From contig NZ_JARRAF010000003.1 in assembly GCF_030129945.1 (NCBI RefSeq), forward strand, positions 214,141-278,140: 64,000 nt of DNA, given 5' to 3'. Position 1 is the first letter of the stretch. The number at the start of each line of letters is the position of its first letter. Of the stretch, positions 38,212 to 50,662 are shown piece by piece. Source of the DNA: Parachitinimonas caeni. Its GTDB lineage: Bacteria > Pseudomonadota > Gammaproteobacteria > Burkholderiales > Chitinimonadaceae. Under the pieces are notes generated by a model, which was given only the letters and a program-made list of their open reading frames with translations, had not been told where the DNA came from and did no database searches. Made by a program: the position numbers and the translations under genes.

Positions 38212-39546
38212 ATGAATAACCAATCTTGGCTCAGCCGCAGCCGGCAAGCGGTTTGGCACCCATGTACCCAGATGAAATTGCACGAGTCGCTTCCTATTGT
38301 CCCGATCGCCCGCGGGGAAGGTATCTGGCTCTACGACTTTGAAGGCAAGCGCTATCTCGATGGCGTCAGCTCTTGGTGGGTCAATTTGTTCGGCCATTGC
38401 AATCCGGTGATCGGCGACGCGCTCAAGCAGCAACTGGACACTTTAGAGCATGTCATCCTGGCTGGCTTTACCCAGCAGCCGGTCATTGAGCTATCAGAGC
38501 GATTAGCCGCGCTCACCGGTCTCGGCCATGCTTTTTATGGCTCGGATGGTGCATCGGCTACCGAAATTGCGCTGAAGATGTCCTTTCATTACTGGCGAAA
38601 CACCGGTCGGGCTGAGAAATGTGAATTCGTCAGCCTGGAAAACAGCTACCACGGTGAAACGATTGGCGCTTTGTCAGTTACGGATGTCCCTTTGTTTCGT
38701 GATACCTACGCACCGCTTCTTCGCCACAGTCACCGCGTCCCATCACCTGATCCACGTCTGGCCAGACCCGACGAGACTGCAGAGCAATATGCTGCGCGTA
38801 CGCTGGTATCGCTAGAAACCTTGCTGGCTGACCATGGGCAGCGCATCGCCGCGCTGATTGTGGAGCCGCTGGTGCAGTGCGCAGCAGGCATGGCCATCTA
38901 CCCCGCCAGCTGGCTCAAGCAGGCGGCCGCGCTCTGTGAAAAGTACCAAGTTCATTTGATCGCGGATGAAATTGCCGTTGGATTTGGCCGCACCGGCAGC
39001 ATGTTTGCGCATCAACAAGCCCAGATCCGGCCAGATTTCATCTGCCTGTCCAAGGGAATTACCGGGGGCTATCTGCCACTTGCAGCGGTCTTAACCACCA
39101 ACAAGGTTTACGAAGCTTTCTATGATGACCATATCGGTCGAGGCTTTTTGCATTCACATTCCTACACCGGCAATGCGCTAGCTTGCCGAGCAGCGCTGAC
39201 GGTACTGGATATCTTCGAGCACGATCAGGTATTGGCGGTAAACGAAAGCAAGACCACACGCTTTAATCTGCTGGCGGCGCCCCTGGCGCAACATTCCCGG
39301 GTCCATAATTTTCGCAATATTGGAATGATCTGGGCATTTGAAGTCGATAGCGCAGGCCCCGGTTTTTCGCAGCGCTGTTTTTCAGCGGCGCTGGCACGAG
39401 GTCTGCTGCTAAGACCTATAGGCAATACGGTTTATCTGATGCCGCCATATGTCATCGATGACGCAGGTTTTGGCTTATTTGTGGAGGTCATGCTGAGCCT
39501 GCTCGACTCGGCTGAATTTGCGCCGGTCGCGTCCGCCGAAAAATAA
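38212..39546 (+). CDS. bioA: adenosylmethionine-8-amino-7-oxononanoate aminotransferase BioA
   Basis: A 444-residue PLP enzyme of biotin synthesis that converts KAPA to DAPA with S-adenosylmethionine as amino donor. VWHPCTQMKLHES at the start and GVSSWWVNLFGH are BioA-specific. YGSDGASATEIALKM binds PLP phosphate, LIADEIAVGFGRTG carries the PLP aspartate and LSKGITGGYLPLAAV the Schiff-base lysine (near residue 283). It stands alone here, without bioB, bioF or bioD; birA, the biotin ligase/regulator, is 5 kb downstream. Confidence 0.96.
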   Translation: MNNQSWLSRSRQAVWHPCTQMKLHESLPIVPIARGEGIWLYDFEGKRYLDGVSSWWVNLFGHCNPVIGDALKQQLDTLEHVILAGFTQQPVIELSERLAALTGLGHAFYGSDGASATEIALKMSFHYWRNTGRAEKCEFVSLENSYHGETIGALSVTDVPLFRDTYAPLLRHSHRVPSPDPRLARPDETAEQYAARTLVSLETLLADHGQRIAALIVEPLVQCAAGMAIYPASWLKQAAALCEKYQVHLIADEIAVGFGRTGSMFAHQQAQIRPDFICLSKGITGGYLPLAAVLTTNKVYEAFYDDHIGRGFLHSHSYTGNALACRAALTVLDIFEHDQVLAVNESKTTRFNLLAAPLAQHSRVHNFRNIGMIWAFEVDSAGPGFSQRCFSAALARGLLLRPIGNTVYLMPPYVIDDAGFGLFVEVMLSLLDSAEFAPVASAEK

Positions 39547-39582
39547 GGTATAACTAAATTTGATCCTGCCATCATAACCAAC

Positions 39583-41187
39583 ATGACGATCAGCTTTAGC
39601 GTTCCGACACCGGTTGCCAACCCGCATATTGCGGTTGAAACCAACCCCAAGGCACTCAAGGCTTGGTTGGTATCTTTGCCACACGCCAACCTGCTTGAGA
39701 CCTCGCGCGCCATCTGCGACGCGCTGGCCACGCTCAACCGGGTAAAGATTGATGCGGATACCCGCCAGAAATTGCTTGAGCACTATCAAGTCACGATCGA
39801 CATGCTGGAAGCGCCGCTGGAGCAGGCCTTCACCTCCGGCAGCGTGCCGATGAAGGACAAAGCGCGCAACTCGGCGAATATGGCGCGGGCTTTGCAAATG
39901 GAACTCGCGAATGGCTACAAGCTGGCCATTCTCGACAAGCTGGAGAAACGTTTTTCTTTTGGTAACAAGCAGCTGCCGCAGCTATTCCAGCATTTGCTGA
40001 TGACTTATCAGAAGCTGTTCTGGGTATGCTGCAAATGCTATTGCCCATTGCCTCCCGGTGTCTGGTTTGAGCTGCATTGCGTGTTCCGTCACGTCATTCA
40101 GCACAAGATGATCGACGGCCCGGAAGAAGCGGCCGGCAATCCCAACATGACACTTGGTGGCTTATACAAGCAGATTCTGCTGCTGTCGCTGGCGGACCCC
40201 TATCGCTACTCGACGTCCGATCTCGACAAAATTCAGGATCTGATCCGCAACTATGGCGCTGCTGCGCAGTTTCAGCCCCTGACGGTCACTCCCAATCCAG
40301 CCGGCTTTTTTCTGGTGCGTCTGGAGACAGACAGTCCGCCCGTGTTTCTGGGTCAGCGTCCCGTCGATGTCGATTCCCGTAGCGCGATTCTGCTCGATAC
40401 GCTGGATATGGCCAAGCACCTGCATAAGGCGCTGCAATCCGTCGAATCGAAAGCGCACAGCGTGCCCGACAAGGCCAAGGCTCAGGCCTGGATTGATCTA
40501 CTCAAGCGAGTGATCCGTCAATGGAGCATTGCCCCGAAACGGGTTTTCCAGCGGATTCGTGCCAGCAGCCTGGTGGAAGTCTGTGCCGGGATACGCTCCG
40601 CCAGCTTCTATGCCAACGGCGCCAAAGCCTTGTTGCAGCCCGTGGTACTTGACACGGGAATTGAGGTGAGCGAGCAAGGGAGCGAAGGTCCGGCCACGCT
40701 GAGCGGCGCTGTCGTACCGCCACCCGATGACTGGGTCGTTTTAAACGAAAGCCCCGGTGGTTACGCTATCCGCATGCAACCGGTTCCGCAGCACTGTCAG
40801 TATCGAGTTGGCGACATTGTCGGCCTGCAATCACGCGAGCAAGGCGGCTGGATGGTTGCCGCATCGCGCTGGCTGCAGGTGGTAGACGAAGGCGACGCCA
40901 TTGAGATGGGAGTGCAGATTCTGGCATCGAAAGCTGAAGCGGCGCTGATTCGGCCAACCATCGCGCATCAAGGCACCACATTCCAGCCCTGTCTGCTGCT
41001 GCCAGAAGTTGTCGCCCTGAAGCAGGCACCACTGATCGCCGCCGCACGTGGCACGTTTGGGCCAATGCGGGAGTTGGCGATTTATACCGATGAAGGTGAG
41101 TATCTGGTCCGCGCCACCAAACTCATCGAACAAGCGATCGGCTTTGATCTATTCGAGTATATGCAGAGTACCGGCGCACCGGGATAA
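39583..41187 (+). CDS. unrecognised 534-residue conserved-looking protein
   Basis: I do not recognise this protein. It is soluble, without signal peptide. The N-terminal two thirds are helical (LETSRAICDALATLNR, DKLEKRFSFGNKQLPQLFQHLL) and include CCKCYCPLPPGVW, a cysteine cluster near residues 147-153. The C-terminal part (about 395-534) is strand-rich, with RVGDIVGLQSREQGGWMVAASRW, which loosely recalls PilZ-like beta barrels, but I see no RxxxR motif followed by a D-x-S-x-x-G signature. It follows bioA by 36 bases and may be co-transcribed. A role in c-di-GMP signalling is only a guess. Confidence 0.6.
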   Translation: MTISFSVPTPVANPHIAVETNPKALKAWLVSLPHANLLETSRAICDALATLNRVKIDADTRQKLLEHYQVTIDMLEAPLEQAFTSGSVPMKDKARNSANMARALQMELANGYKLAILDKLEKRFSFGNKQLPQLFQHLLMTYQKLFWVCCKCYCPLPPGVWFELHCVFRHVIQHKMIDGPEEAAGNPNMTLGGLYKQILLLSLADPYRYSTSDLDKIQDLIRNYGAAAQFQPLTVTPNPAGFFLVRLETDSPPVFLGQRPVDVDSRSAILLDTLDMAKHLHKALQSVESKAHSVPDKAKAQAWIDLLKRVIRQWSIAPKRVFQRIRASSLVEVCAGIRSASFYANGAKALLQPVVLDTGIEVSEQGSEGPATLSGAVVPPPDDWVVLNESPGGYAIRMQPVPQHCQYRVGDIVGLQSREQGGWMVAASRWLQVVDEGDAIEMGVQILASKAEAALIRPTIAHQGTTFQPCLLLPEVVALKQAPLIAAARGTFGPMRELAIYTDEGEYLVRATKLIEQAIGFDLFEYMQSTGAPG

Positions 41188-41216
41188 GCCTCCGCTTCGT
41201 CACGGTTTATAGCCGG

Positions 41217-41291
41217 CTAGGCTCTGTTGACGTTTTGTTTCCGGTCGCGCCATGCCCCAAAAATCGGCCCGGCGCGACCGGAAACAAAACG

Positions 41292-41305
<14 letters not shown>
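41217..41305. repeat. short inverted-repeat element (MITE-like) at the 3' end of yihY
   Basis: CTAG flanks an 81-base unit made of a perfect 31-base inverted repeat (outer end GCTCTGTTGACGTTTTG) around a 19-base loop. Flanking CTAG copies look like a target duplication of the YTAR type used by IS5-family transposases. Its right half matches the right half of the element at 52591-52806, so it is an internally deleted version. It lies between convergent genes and could also end transcription. Confidence 0.85.
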
Positions 41306-43181
<1,876 letters not shown>

Positions 43182-43185
43182 TACC

Positions 43186-43551
43186 GTGACACCCTCCACA
43201 CTCAATCTTCGTAATTACACGATTGTCGGCATGCTCTGCCTGATCACCGTCTGCGCAGCCTGGGAGCTGCGCCTCGCCCCTTTGCGCCCTGGTGGCTCCT
43301 GGCTGGCTCTGAAGGCGCTGCCCTTGCTGTTACCACTGCCGGGATTGCTGAAAGGTCGGCGCTACACCTATCAATGGACAGGCATGCTGGTACTCGCCTA
43401 TTTCACCGAAGGCGTGATGCGCGCCTGGGGTGACAAGGGCTTGTCGCAGTGGCTTGCCCTGGCAGAGCTGACGTTGGCCTTGGTCGTCTTCACCACCTCG
43501 GCCATGTTTGCCCGACAAACCCGTGATAGTCAGCCTCGTGGCAGCACATGA
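43186..43551 (+). CDS. DUF2069 membrane protein
   Basis: A 121-residue protein beginning at GTG 43186, five bases after the wrbA stop; no ATG is available in a sensible place. Four helices are visible (IVGMLCLITVCAAW, LKALPLLLPLPGLL, TGMLVLAYFTEGVMRAW, LALAELTLALVVFTTSA), which is the DUF2069 layout. It commonly follows wrbA in this order. Function unknown. Confidence 0.88.
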   Translation: MTPSTLNLRNYTIVGMLCLITVCAAWELRLAPLRPGGSWLALKALPLLLPLPGLLKGRRYTYQWTGMLVLAYFTEGVMRAWGDKGLSQWLALAELTLALVVFTTSAMFARQTRDSQPRGST

Positions 43552-44522
43552 ATTGCTTTGATGTTCTGCGGCAGCTTTCTGCCGAACATTTCATCTCGGG
43601 CGAAGCCTTGGCTTCACAGCTGGGGGTGTCACGCAGTTTGATCTGGCAAGCCCTGCAGCAAGCCGAGCACTACGGCATCGAAGTTCACAGCATACGAGGC
43701 CGAGGTTATCGGCTGTCCCGGCCCCTGATATGGCTGGACGAAGCCACCATCGCCCGTCATCTGGGTTCACAGGCGCGATTTTTCGACCTGAAACTGTTCG
43801 ATAGCACCGGCTCGACCAATACCGAGTTGCTGGCAGCAGCCGGAAAAGGCGCACCATCCGGCATGGTATATGCCGCCGAATGGCAAACCGCTGGCCGGGG
43901 GCGACGCGGCCGCCAATGGCGTGGCGAACTGGGTGCCAGCCTGATGTTCTCTCTGCTGTGGCGATTCGATTGCGGTGCTGCCCAGCTGTCAGGGTTGAGT
44001 CTGGCGGTAGGCATTGCCCTGGCGCGAGCCGTCGAACGCCACGGGGCAACCCAGGCCCGGTTGAAGTGGCCGAACGACCTGATCGCCGGGACACAAAAGC
44101 TGGCGGGGATTCTGATCGAGGTGCAGGGAGACGCCCTCGGCCCGAATGCTGCCGTGATCGGCATTGGTCTGAACATCAACCTGTCGCAACAAGCCCGCAC
44201 GGCGCTGGACCAGCCAATTACCGATATGCAGGCGCAAGGCGGTGAGACCAATCGCAACGTTCTGCTCGCCGGCATTCTGGCAGAGCTGGCCGACATCCTG
44301 CCGGCATTCGAGTCTGGCGGCTTCAAGCCGCTGGTTGCCGAGTGGGAGCGCCGCCACGCCTGGCACCACCAGCCGGTCACCATCCTGCACTCGAATGGCG
44401 AACAGTCCGAAGGGGTCGCCTTGGGCATCACCGACGATGGCGCCTTGCGAGTCAGCGGTGCGCAAGGGGAATTCCGCTTGTTCGCCGGCGATGTCAGCCT
44501 GCGCAGAAAGGATTCAAATTGA
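43548..44522 (+). CDS. birA: bifunctional biotin-protein ligase / biotin operon repressor BirA
   Basis: A 324-residue protein overlapping the previous gene by ATGA. Residues 1-62 are a winged helix-turn-helix (ASQLGVSRSLIWQALQQAE), then the ligase: FDSTGSTNTELL, GRGRRGRQWRGELGASLMFS (biotinyl-AMP loop), KWPNDLI and a C-terminal SH3-like domain. It attaches biotin to the acetyl-CoA carboxylase carrier protein, and the N-terminal domain suggests repression of biotin genes such as bioA 4 kb away. Confidence 0.96.
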   Translation: MNCFDVLRQLSAEHFISGEALASQLGVSRSLIWQALQQAEHYGIEVHSIRGRGYRLSRPLIWLDEATIARHLGSQARFFDLKLFDSTGSTNTELLAAAGKGAPSGMVYAAEWQTAGRGRRGRQWRGELGASLMFSLLWRFDCGAAQLSGLSLAVGIALARAVERHGATQARLKWPNDLIAGTQKLAGILIEVQGDALGPNAAVIGIGLNINLSQQARTALDQPITDMQAQGGETNRNVLLAGILAELADILPAFESGGFKPLVAEWERRHAWHHQPVTILHSNGEQSEGVALGITDDGALRVSGAQGEFRLFAGDVSLRRKDSN

Positions 44523-45253
44523 ACCTGCTGGTTGATATCGGCAACACCCGCATCAAGTGGGCCATTCGCCAGGGAACGCACACCCTGCATACCGCTGCCT
44601 GCCTGCATACGGAGCTAGCAATGCTGCCGGCGCAAATCGCACCGTGGCCAATCAGCAAGGTTGTAGCCTGCAATGTGGCAGGGCCGGAACTGGCGCAGGC
44701 GCTGGCCGCCGCTGTCCAGCCACTCACCGTGCAATGGTTGATTCCTGGCCGCGAGCGTTGTGGCATTCACAATAGCTATACTGAGCCGGCGCGGCTGGGG
44801 GCGGATCGTTGGGCGGCATTGATCGGTGCCCGCCAGCAGCGAGAGGGAGACCTGCTGGTGGTCATGGCCGGGACGGCGTTGACCGTCGATGCCTTGACCA
44901 CCGAGGGTGTCTTTCTGGGTGGCACCATTTCGCCCGGCTTGCAGCTGATGCGCAAAAGCCTGGCACAAGGCACTGCCGAGCTTGGCCTGCCGCCCGGCCA
45001 AGCGACCGAATTTCCATGCAATACCGGCGATGCCATTTTCAACGGGGCCCTGGTGGCACTAGCTGGCGCCATTGAACACATGGCGGCCCGCCTCGCCCGT
45101 TTTAGAGGTCATGAGGTAAGCTGCCTGATCTCGGGAGGGGATGCTGCAGTGATTACACCTTGGCTCGGCATCGCCGCCTCTCATGTCTGTCATATAGATA
45201 ATCTCGTGCTTGAAGGCTTGGCCGTGGTGGCCAATGAGGAAATCTCTTTATGA
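44519..45253 (+). CDS. coaX: type III pantothenate kinase CoaX
   Basis: A 244-residue kinase starting at TTG 44519, which overlaps the birA stop and follows AAAGGA at good spacing. LLVDIGNTRIKWAI is the phosphate-binding loop, GADRWAALIGAR the pantothenate site, and AGTALTVDAL plus GGTISPGLQLM are type III motifs. It performs the first step of coenzyme A synthesis and, unlike type I, is not feedback-inhibited by CoA. birA-coaX neighbourhood is usual in betaproteobacteria. Confidence 0.96.
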   Translation: MNLLVDIGNTRIKWAIRQGTHTLHTAACLHTELAMLPAQIAPWPISKVVACNVAGPELAQALAAAVQPLTVQWLIPGRERCGIHNSYTEPARLGADRWAALIGARQQREGDLLVVMAGTALTVDALTTEGVFLGGTISPGLQLMRKSLAQGTAELGLPPGQATEFPCNTGDAIFNGALVALAGAIEHMAARLARFRGHEVSCLISGGDAAVITPWLGIAASHVCHIDNLVLEGLAVVANEEISL

Positions 45254-45984
45254 AATGGCTTTTTCTGCTACTGCTGATCGCGAATTTGCTGTTCTACGGC
45301 TATAGCCAGTTTGCCGAACCGACGGCAGCGCCAGACTGGCGCTCGCGCGAAGTCAATGCCGACAAAATCAAGCTGATCAGTGCCGAAGCCCCCGAACCAG
45401 GCAAACCAGGTGTTGATAGCGCAGCGACTGCCACAGAACCCAAGCCTGCCGATGCCAAACCAGCCGAACCCACGCCTGCGGAAGCTCCTGCCCCGCTAGC
45501 CGCCCAGGACGCCGCCAACAGCTGCATGGTCTGGAAAGGGCTACCAGAGCGCGACTTGCTGCGAGCCAAGAGCAAGCTCAAAGCCCTCAAACTGGCCAAT
45601 GCCCCGGCCGAGCAACTGATCAGCGATGGTCCAACCAAATTCTGGGTATACATTCCGCCCCGCAACACCCTTGCTGAAGCGCAGCGCAAAGGCGACGAGC
45701 TGAAGGGGTTGAAGATTGACGACTATTACGTCGTCAACGATGGCGGGAAGTGGCAAAACGCCATATCACTCGGCATCTTCTCGACCCGAGAAGCCGCAGA
45801 CCGGCGGCTGGAAAGCCTGAGGACTGTCGGCGTCAAATCAGCCGTCGTACGCGAACGTGGCGATGGCGTGCATTCAGCCACCCTGTCGCTCAGTGGCATT
45901 AGCAGTGAGCAAAAAGAAAAACTGCAGGCGTTGGCCGCCGAGTTCAAAGGCACGACGCTGGATGACAGCCGCTGCTCGCGCTAG
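45250..45984 (+). CDS. SPOR-domain membrane protein
   Basis: A 244-residue protein overlapping coaX by four bases. One N-terminal helix (about 3-20), a Pro/Ala/Glu-rich periplasmic linker (about 45-90), and a C-terminal SPOR-like repeat around residues 155-205 (NAISLGIFSTREAADRRLESL, then VKSAVVRERG). SPOR domains bind denuded peptidoglycan glycans at the septum. It closes the wrbA-to-SPOR operon. Confidence 0.85.
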   Translation: MKWLFLLLLIANLLFYGYSQFAEPTAAPDWRSREVNADKIKLISAEAPEPGKPGVDSAATATEPKPADAKPAEPTPAEAPAPLAAQDAANSCMVWKGLPERDLLRAKSKLKALKLANAPAEQLISDGPTKFWVYIPPRNTLAEAQRKGDELKGLKIDDYYVVNDGGKWQNAISLGIFSTREAADRRLESLRTVGVKSAVVRERGDGVHSATLSLSGISSEQKEKLQALAAEFKGTTLDDSRCSR

Positions 45985-46053
45985 GCCGATCTTGAGTTTG
46001 CCGCCGCCACAAATCGGGTGCGAAGTCAGGACGACGCCAGCCGTGCTAGCGGC

Positions 46054-46422
46054 TCATTTAATGCTGAAGCGGATCTGATCGTCGCCTTTGCCGGGCACCG
46101 AGAGTTTGACGATAGCCTTGCTGCCGCTACCTAGTTTGAAATTACCGGTAGCGCTCAAGGCATTGCCGTCAGCCGGAGTGAGCTTGGCTTCCACCTTGCC
46201 ACCGCCGCCAAGCACAATAACCGAACCACTGGCCCCCTTGGCATCCATCGCCTTGCCGTGGTCACTCAGATACACCGCCAAGCCACCTGGCTTGGCAACC
46301 AGCTCCACCGTCACCAGAGCCCCTTCTTCAATTACCCCGCCATGTGCTGGCTGCAGGTCGCCGTGAGCCAATGCATAAGCAGAGGCGAAACTGGTCAGGC
46401 ATGCCACAAATAGCCGCTTCAT
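46054..46422 (-). CDS. small periplasmic protein of the metal-efflux cluster
   Basis: A 122-residue protein with signal peptide (about 1-20, ending ALA). ATG 46422 is preferred since AAGGA lies six bases away, while an ATG six bases upstream touches it. The mature start HGDLQPAHGG and an overall beta-rich pattern (VTVELVAKPGGLAVYLSDHG) suggest a small metal-binding periplasmic chaperone, though CusF-type motifs are not evident. It is the last gene of the efflux operon, 27 bases beyond the RND gene's stop codon. Confidence 0.7.
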   Translation of the reverse strand: MKRLFVACLTSFASAYALAHGDLQPAHGGVIEEGALVTVELVAKPGGLAVYLSDHGKAMDAKGASGSVIVLGGGGKVEAKLTPADGNALSATGNFKLGSGSKAIVKLSVPGKGDDQIRFSIK

Positions 46423-46448
46423 CGTCATTCCTTGTTTAAAAATTCGGT

Positions 46449-49400
46449 TTAAAACGCTTCCTGGCTTTGGTCTGCCAGCAAAACCTGCAAGGGCTTTTCG
46501 CCAAACAACCAGAACATCAACGGTGTCAGCAGCGTATCAAGCAAGGTCGAGCTAACCAGCCCCCCGAAGATCACCACCGCCACCGGGTGCAGAATCTCCT
46601 TGCCTGGCGCATCGGCCGCGAACAACAGGGGTAGCAGGGCAAACGCAGCCACCAGTGCTGTCATCAGTACCGGGGTCAGCCGCTCCAGTGATCCGCGCAC
46701 AATCATCGCCTGGCTGAATTGTTCACCTTCAAACTTGCAAAGGTTGATGTAGTGGCTGATTTTGAGAATGCCATTGCGCGTTGCAATACCTGTGAGCGTG
46801 ATAAAGCCCACCAACGACGCCACCGACAGCGATACCCCGGCCAGCCACATCGCCACGACACTGCCGATGAGCGCCATTGGAATATTGCCCATGATCAGCA
46901 ACGCCAACCGATACGATTGATAGCGGCCATACAGGACCATGAAAATCAAGCCAAGCGAGAGCACCGACAAGCCGGCAATCAGCTGCGTAGCCTGCTCCTG
47001 CGCCTGAAACTGGCCTTCAAGGCTGACAAAGTAACCTGCAGGCAAATGGCTGGCCGCCAGCTCGTGACGAACCCGCGCCACGATGCCTGCCATATCCGAA
47101 CCATCGGTATTTGCCGCGAGCACAATACGACGCCGGCTATTTTCACGACCGATCTGGTTTGGGCCATCGCTTTCTTCCACACTGGCAACCAGACTGAGCG
47201 GAATGCGGCCATGCGGGGTGTCGATCAGCACATTGGCGAGTCCCTGCGCATTACGTGCCGTATCCGGCAGACGCACCACCAGCTTGAAGCGCTTATTACC
47301 ATCCACGATCTGCGCCACCGTATCCCCTTCGCTCAGGGTCTCAAGCGTTTTCAGCAAGGCACCGGGGGCCACGCCGTATTGCGCTGCCCGCGCATAGTCC
47401 AGCCGAACCTTGATCTGCGGAATCAGCACCTGCTTTTCGATTTGCAGATCGGTTAATCCCGGCACATTCGCCAGACGGTCGCGCAACGCCGCAGCCTGGC
47501 CACGCAAGGTATCCAGATCATCTCCATACAGTTTGACCGCAATCTGCGCACGAACGCCCGACAGCAAGTGATCAAGCCGGTGTGAAATCGGCTGCCCGAT
47601 CAGCGTTGTCGCAGGCAGTGGCGCTAGTTTCGAGCGGATATCAGCAATGATGACTTCCCGACCACGATGGCTTGGCTTGAGATCGACATCCAGCTCGCTG
47701 GAATGTACCCCTTCCGCATGCTCATCCAACTCAGCACGGCCAGTACGGCGACCAACGCTTTTTACCTCGGGCACAGTCATGATCAGCGTTTCGGCCAATG
47801 CCCCCACGCGGTTCGACTCGGCCAGCGAGGTGCCGGGGTTCAAGAGCAGGCTGATAGTCAGCGTGCCTTCGTTGAAAGCCGGCAAAAAAGCGCGGGGGAA
47901 AAACGGTACTGTTGCCACCACCATTGCAAGCAACAGGATGGCCAGCCCGAGAATCTGCCGGGCATAGCCAAACGATGCCTCCAGCAACTGGCGATCCCAG
48001 GCCTTGAGCTTTCGTACCAGCCAGCTGTCGCCGTGATCGAGTTGCTTCATGCCCGGTAGCAGGAAGTAGCACATGACGGGCGTCACGGTCAGCGCCACCA
48101 GCATGCTGGCCAGGATGGAGGTGATATAAGCGATACCCAGCGGTACAAACAGCCGCCCCTCGATGCCGGGCAAGGCGAACAAAGGCACAAACACCAGCAC
48201 CACCACCAGCGTGGCAACCACCACCCCGGAACGAACTTCATTACAGGCCGCCGCAATCGCCTTGATGGTGCCAACCACGCCATCCGGCTTATGCTGCTTG
48301 AGTCGGCGCAACACATTCTCGACATCGACCAGCGCATCATCGACCAGCTCACCAATGGCAATCGCCAGCCCACCAAGGGTCATCACATTGATCGACAAGC
48401 CCAGTGCCTTGAATACCAACGCCGTCACGGCAATCGACAAGGGAATGGCCGTCAGCGAGATCAGTGTGGTGCGGCCATTCATCAGAAACAGATACAGAAT
48501 CACCGCCACCATTACCGCGCCGTCACGCAAAGCCTCCTGGACGTTATCAATCGATGCGTCGATGAAATCGGCCTGGCGGAACGACACCTGAGGTTGGCTG
48601 ATGCCTGCAGGCAGCGTCTTGCTCAGATCTGCCAGCGCCATATCGATCTCGCGGGTCAAGCGTACCGTGTCGGCCCCCGGCTGCTTCTGCACGCTGATGA
48701 TGACTGCCGGTTTGCCGGCAAAACCCGCGTCGCCGCGCTTGAAGGCGGCAGCAAATTTCACCTCGCTGATCTGTTTCAGCAGAATCGGCCGATCACGACT
48801 GACCGCCACCGCCAGGTTCTGCAGATCTTCCAATCGGGTGGTGTGGCCAAGATGGCGGATCAGATACTCGCGGGCGTTCTGCTCCAGAAAGCCACCGCTG
48901 GTATTGCGGGAAAAAGCTTTCAGTGCGGACTCCAGCTGTTCAAAACTGATGCCCAGCTGCGCCATGCGCGCAGGGTCCGGCTCAACCCGGAACTGCCTGA
49001 CCTCACCCCCAATCGGAATGACCTGCGCCACCCCTGGAATCGACAGCAAGCGCGGCCGCAGGACGAAATCCGCATACTCCCGCACTTGCATCGGGCTGAC
49101 TTTGCCAGGGTCTGCCGGCAAGGCAATCAGCATGATTTCGCCCATCACCGATGAGATCGGCCCCATATTCGGGCTGACACCGGCGGGCAGTTGCTCCCGC
49201 ACTTCGGCCAGACGCTCGGCGACCAGCTGACGATTGCGGTACAGATCACTTCCCCAATCAAACTCCGCGTAGACAATCGACAGCCCAATACCCGACACCG
49301 AGCGCACACGGGTCACCCCCGGCATGCCATTCAAGGCGGTTTCCAGCGGGAAACTCACCAGCTGTTCCACTTCTTCCGGCGCCATGCCGCCGGCTTCGGT

Positions 49401-49550
49401 CATCACGGTTACGGTCGGTTTGTTGAGATCAGGAAAAACATCGACTGGCATACGCCAAGCCGTCATGCCGCCATAAAGCAGCAGAACCAGGGCAAGCGCC
49501 AGCACGGGCAGGCGATTGCGTAAGCTGTGGCTGACGACCCAGTTGAACAT
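46449..49550 (-). CDS. heavy-metal efflux RND transporter, CusA/CzcA type
   Basis: A 1033-residue inner-membrane pump with 12 helices and two large periplasmic loops. The ATG at 49550 is used, because the longer version starts at TTG inside the previous gene's end. [32 protein letters not shown] and [11 protein letters not shown] are HME-RND hallmarks. The helix 4 motif reads [14 protein letters not shown], with acidic residues for proton transfer; this variant differs from the best-studied Zn/Co/Cd (CzcA) and Cu/Ag (CusA) motifs, so I leave the metal open. It acts with the membrane-fusion and TolC-like proteins of the same operon. Confidence 0.93.
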   Translation of the reverse strand: MFNWVVSHSLRNRLPVLALALVLLLYGGMTAWRMPVDVFPDLNKPTVTVMTEAGGMAPEEVEQLVSFPLETALNGMPGVTRVRSVSGIGLSIVYAEFDWGSDLYRNRQLVAERLAEVREQLPAGVSPNMGPISSVMGEIMLIALPADPGKVSPMQVREYADFVLRPRLLSIPGVAQVIPIGGEVRQFRVEPDPARMAQLGISFEQLESALKAFSRNTSGGFLEQNAREYLIRHLGHTTRLEDLQNLAVAVSRDRPILLKQISEVKFAAAFKRGDAGFAGKPAVIISVQKQPGADTVRLTREIDMALADLSKTLPAGISQPQVSFRQADFIDASIDNVQEALRDGAVMVAVILYLFLMNGRTTLISLTAIPLSIAVTALVFKALGLSINVMTLGGLAIAIGELVDDALVDVENVLRRLKQHKPDGVVGTIKAIAAACNEVRSGVVVATLVVVLVFVPLFALPGIEGRLFVPLGIAYITSILASMLVALTVTPVMCYFLLPGMKQLDHGDSWLVRKLKAWDRQLLEASFGYARQILGLAILLLAMVVATVPFFPRAFLPAFNEGTLTISLLLNPGTSLAESNRVGALAETLIMTVPEVKSVGRRTGRAELDEHAEGVHSSELDVDLKPSHRGREVIIADIRSKLAPLPATTLIGQPISHRLDHLLSGVRAQIAVKLYGDDLDTLRGQAAALRDRLANVPGLTDLQIEKQVLIPQIKVRLDYARAAQYGVAPGALLKTLETLSEGDTVAQIVDGNKRFKLVVRLPDTARNAQGLANVLIDTPHGRIPLSLVASVEESDGPNQIGRENSRRRIVLAANTDGSDMAGIVARVRHELAASHLPAGYFVSLEGQFQAQEQATQLIAGLSVLSLGLIFMVLYGRYQSYRLALLIMGNIPMALIGSVVAMWLAGVSLSVASLVGFITLTGIATRNGILKISHYINLCKFEGEQFSQAMIVRGSLERLTPVLMTALVAAFALLPLLFAADAPGKEILHPVAVVIFGGLVSSTLLDTLLTPLMFWLFGEKPLQVLLADQSQEAF

Positions 49551-49561
49551 TTTCCGGACTT

Positions 49562-50662
49562 TCAACGAATCTGGTTGATCAAGGTGGCTCCGCCCGTCAC
49601 CACCCGTGCGCCAGCCGACACGCCCTGTACCAGCACGGTGGCGCTATCGAGAGGCAATACCTTCACGGGTACTGGCATGAAGCGTTCCGCTGCGGCGTGC
49701 AACCAGACAATGGCCTCGTTGGCCGGGTTACGCACCACCGCCAGTGTGGGCAATGCCACACCTTTGCGGGTAGTGCGGCTACGCGCCAGCAGTTTGACCG
49801 GCTGCCCCAGCGCCAGCGTTGCACTTGATGACTCCAGCCGGAACAGCAAAGGCAAGGCCCCGTCGCGTAGCGCGCGACTGCCGCCAAGATAGCGCAATCG
49901 GGTATCGCTACCGGCCAGGCTGGCATCGGTCAGCTGATCGACCAGACTGGCATCAAAGGCTTGTGCCTCCACCAGCAGTCGGGCTGGATCCACAACTTCA
50001 AACAGCACTTCCTTGGCATCGACCACCTGCCCGGCCACCACGGCAACACTCGCCACCACGCCACTCACCGGCGCCCGCAAGGCATCACGGCCCTCCACAC
50101 CGGCTGACACCGCCTGCAGGCGTCCTGCCAGGCTTTCCAGTTCCGCTTCGGCGACGTCGATATCCCGCCGGGGCACGCTCCCTTCCAGCTCGCGCAGACG
50201 CGCCAGGTTTTTTTCGGCAAGCTGGCGAGCGCTACGCAGCTCGGCCAACTGGGCAAGCTGGCCGCTACGCTCGGCAGCCCCGAGCACAGGCCGCACATAC
50301 GCCAATAACTCACCCTGGCGCACCGCCTGCCCTGGCAATGGCAAGCCACGTGGTCCAGGTTCGACACGCCCAGCCACCAGCGCCTGCACTTTGCCGCCCG
50401 CGCTGGGGTCCATGACGACATGGCCGTTCAGTTCTATCGTCTGGGGGTGGTCCGCCACGGCAGCCAACACGGTACGAACCGCCAGACGTCGTTGCGCAAC
50501 CTTGGGCAAAAACACACTGCCATCGGGCAAGCGCTGTGGTCGATTACCGTTGAGGGTCTGAGCGACACTGGCCGCCGCATCGGCATGATCATGCCCCTCA
50601 TGCGCCAGCACACCGGGCGGAATCAGCGTCAGCAGAGATAAATGCAGCAAGGCGCGTCTCAT
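49562..50662 (-). CDS. RND periplasmic adaptor (membrane-fusion protein), CusB/CzcB type
   Basis: A 366-residue protein starting at ATG 50662, overlapping the preceding gene by ATGA. Signal peptide is followed by [11 protein letters not shown], a His-rich N-terminus often seen in metal adaptors. The barrel-sandwich halves ([22 protein letters not shown] and [18 protein letters not shown]) flank a coiled-coil hairpin (about residues 115-165). It links the RND pump to the outer-membrane channel. Confidence 0.9.
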   Translation of the reverse strand: MRRALLHLSLLTLIPPGVLAHEGHDHADAAASVAQTLNGNRPQRLPDGSVFLPKVAQRRLAVRTVLAAVADHPQTIELNGHVVMDPSAGGKVQALVAGRVEPGPRGLPLPGQAVRQGELLAYVRPVLGAAERSGQLAQLAELRSARQLAEKNLARLRELEGSVPRRDIDVAEAELESLAGRLQAVSAGVEGRDALRAPVSGVVASVAVVAGQVVDAKEVLFEVVDPARLLVEAQAFDASLVDQLTDASLAGSDTRLRYLGGSRALRDGALPLLFRLESSSATLALGQPVKLLARSRTTRKGVALPTLAVVRNPANEAIVWLHAAAERFMPVPVKVLPLDSATVLVQGVSAGARVVTGGATLINQIR

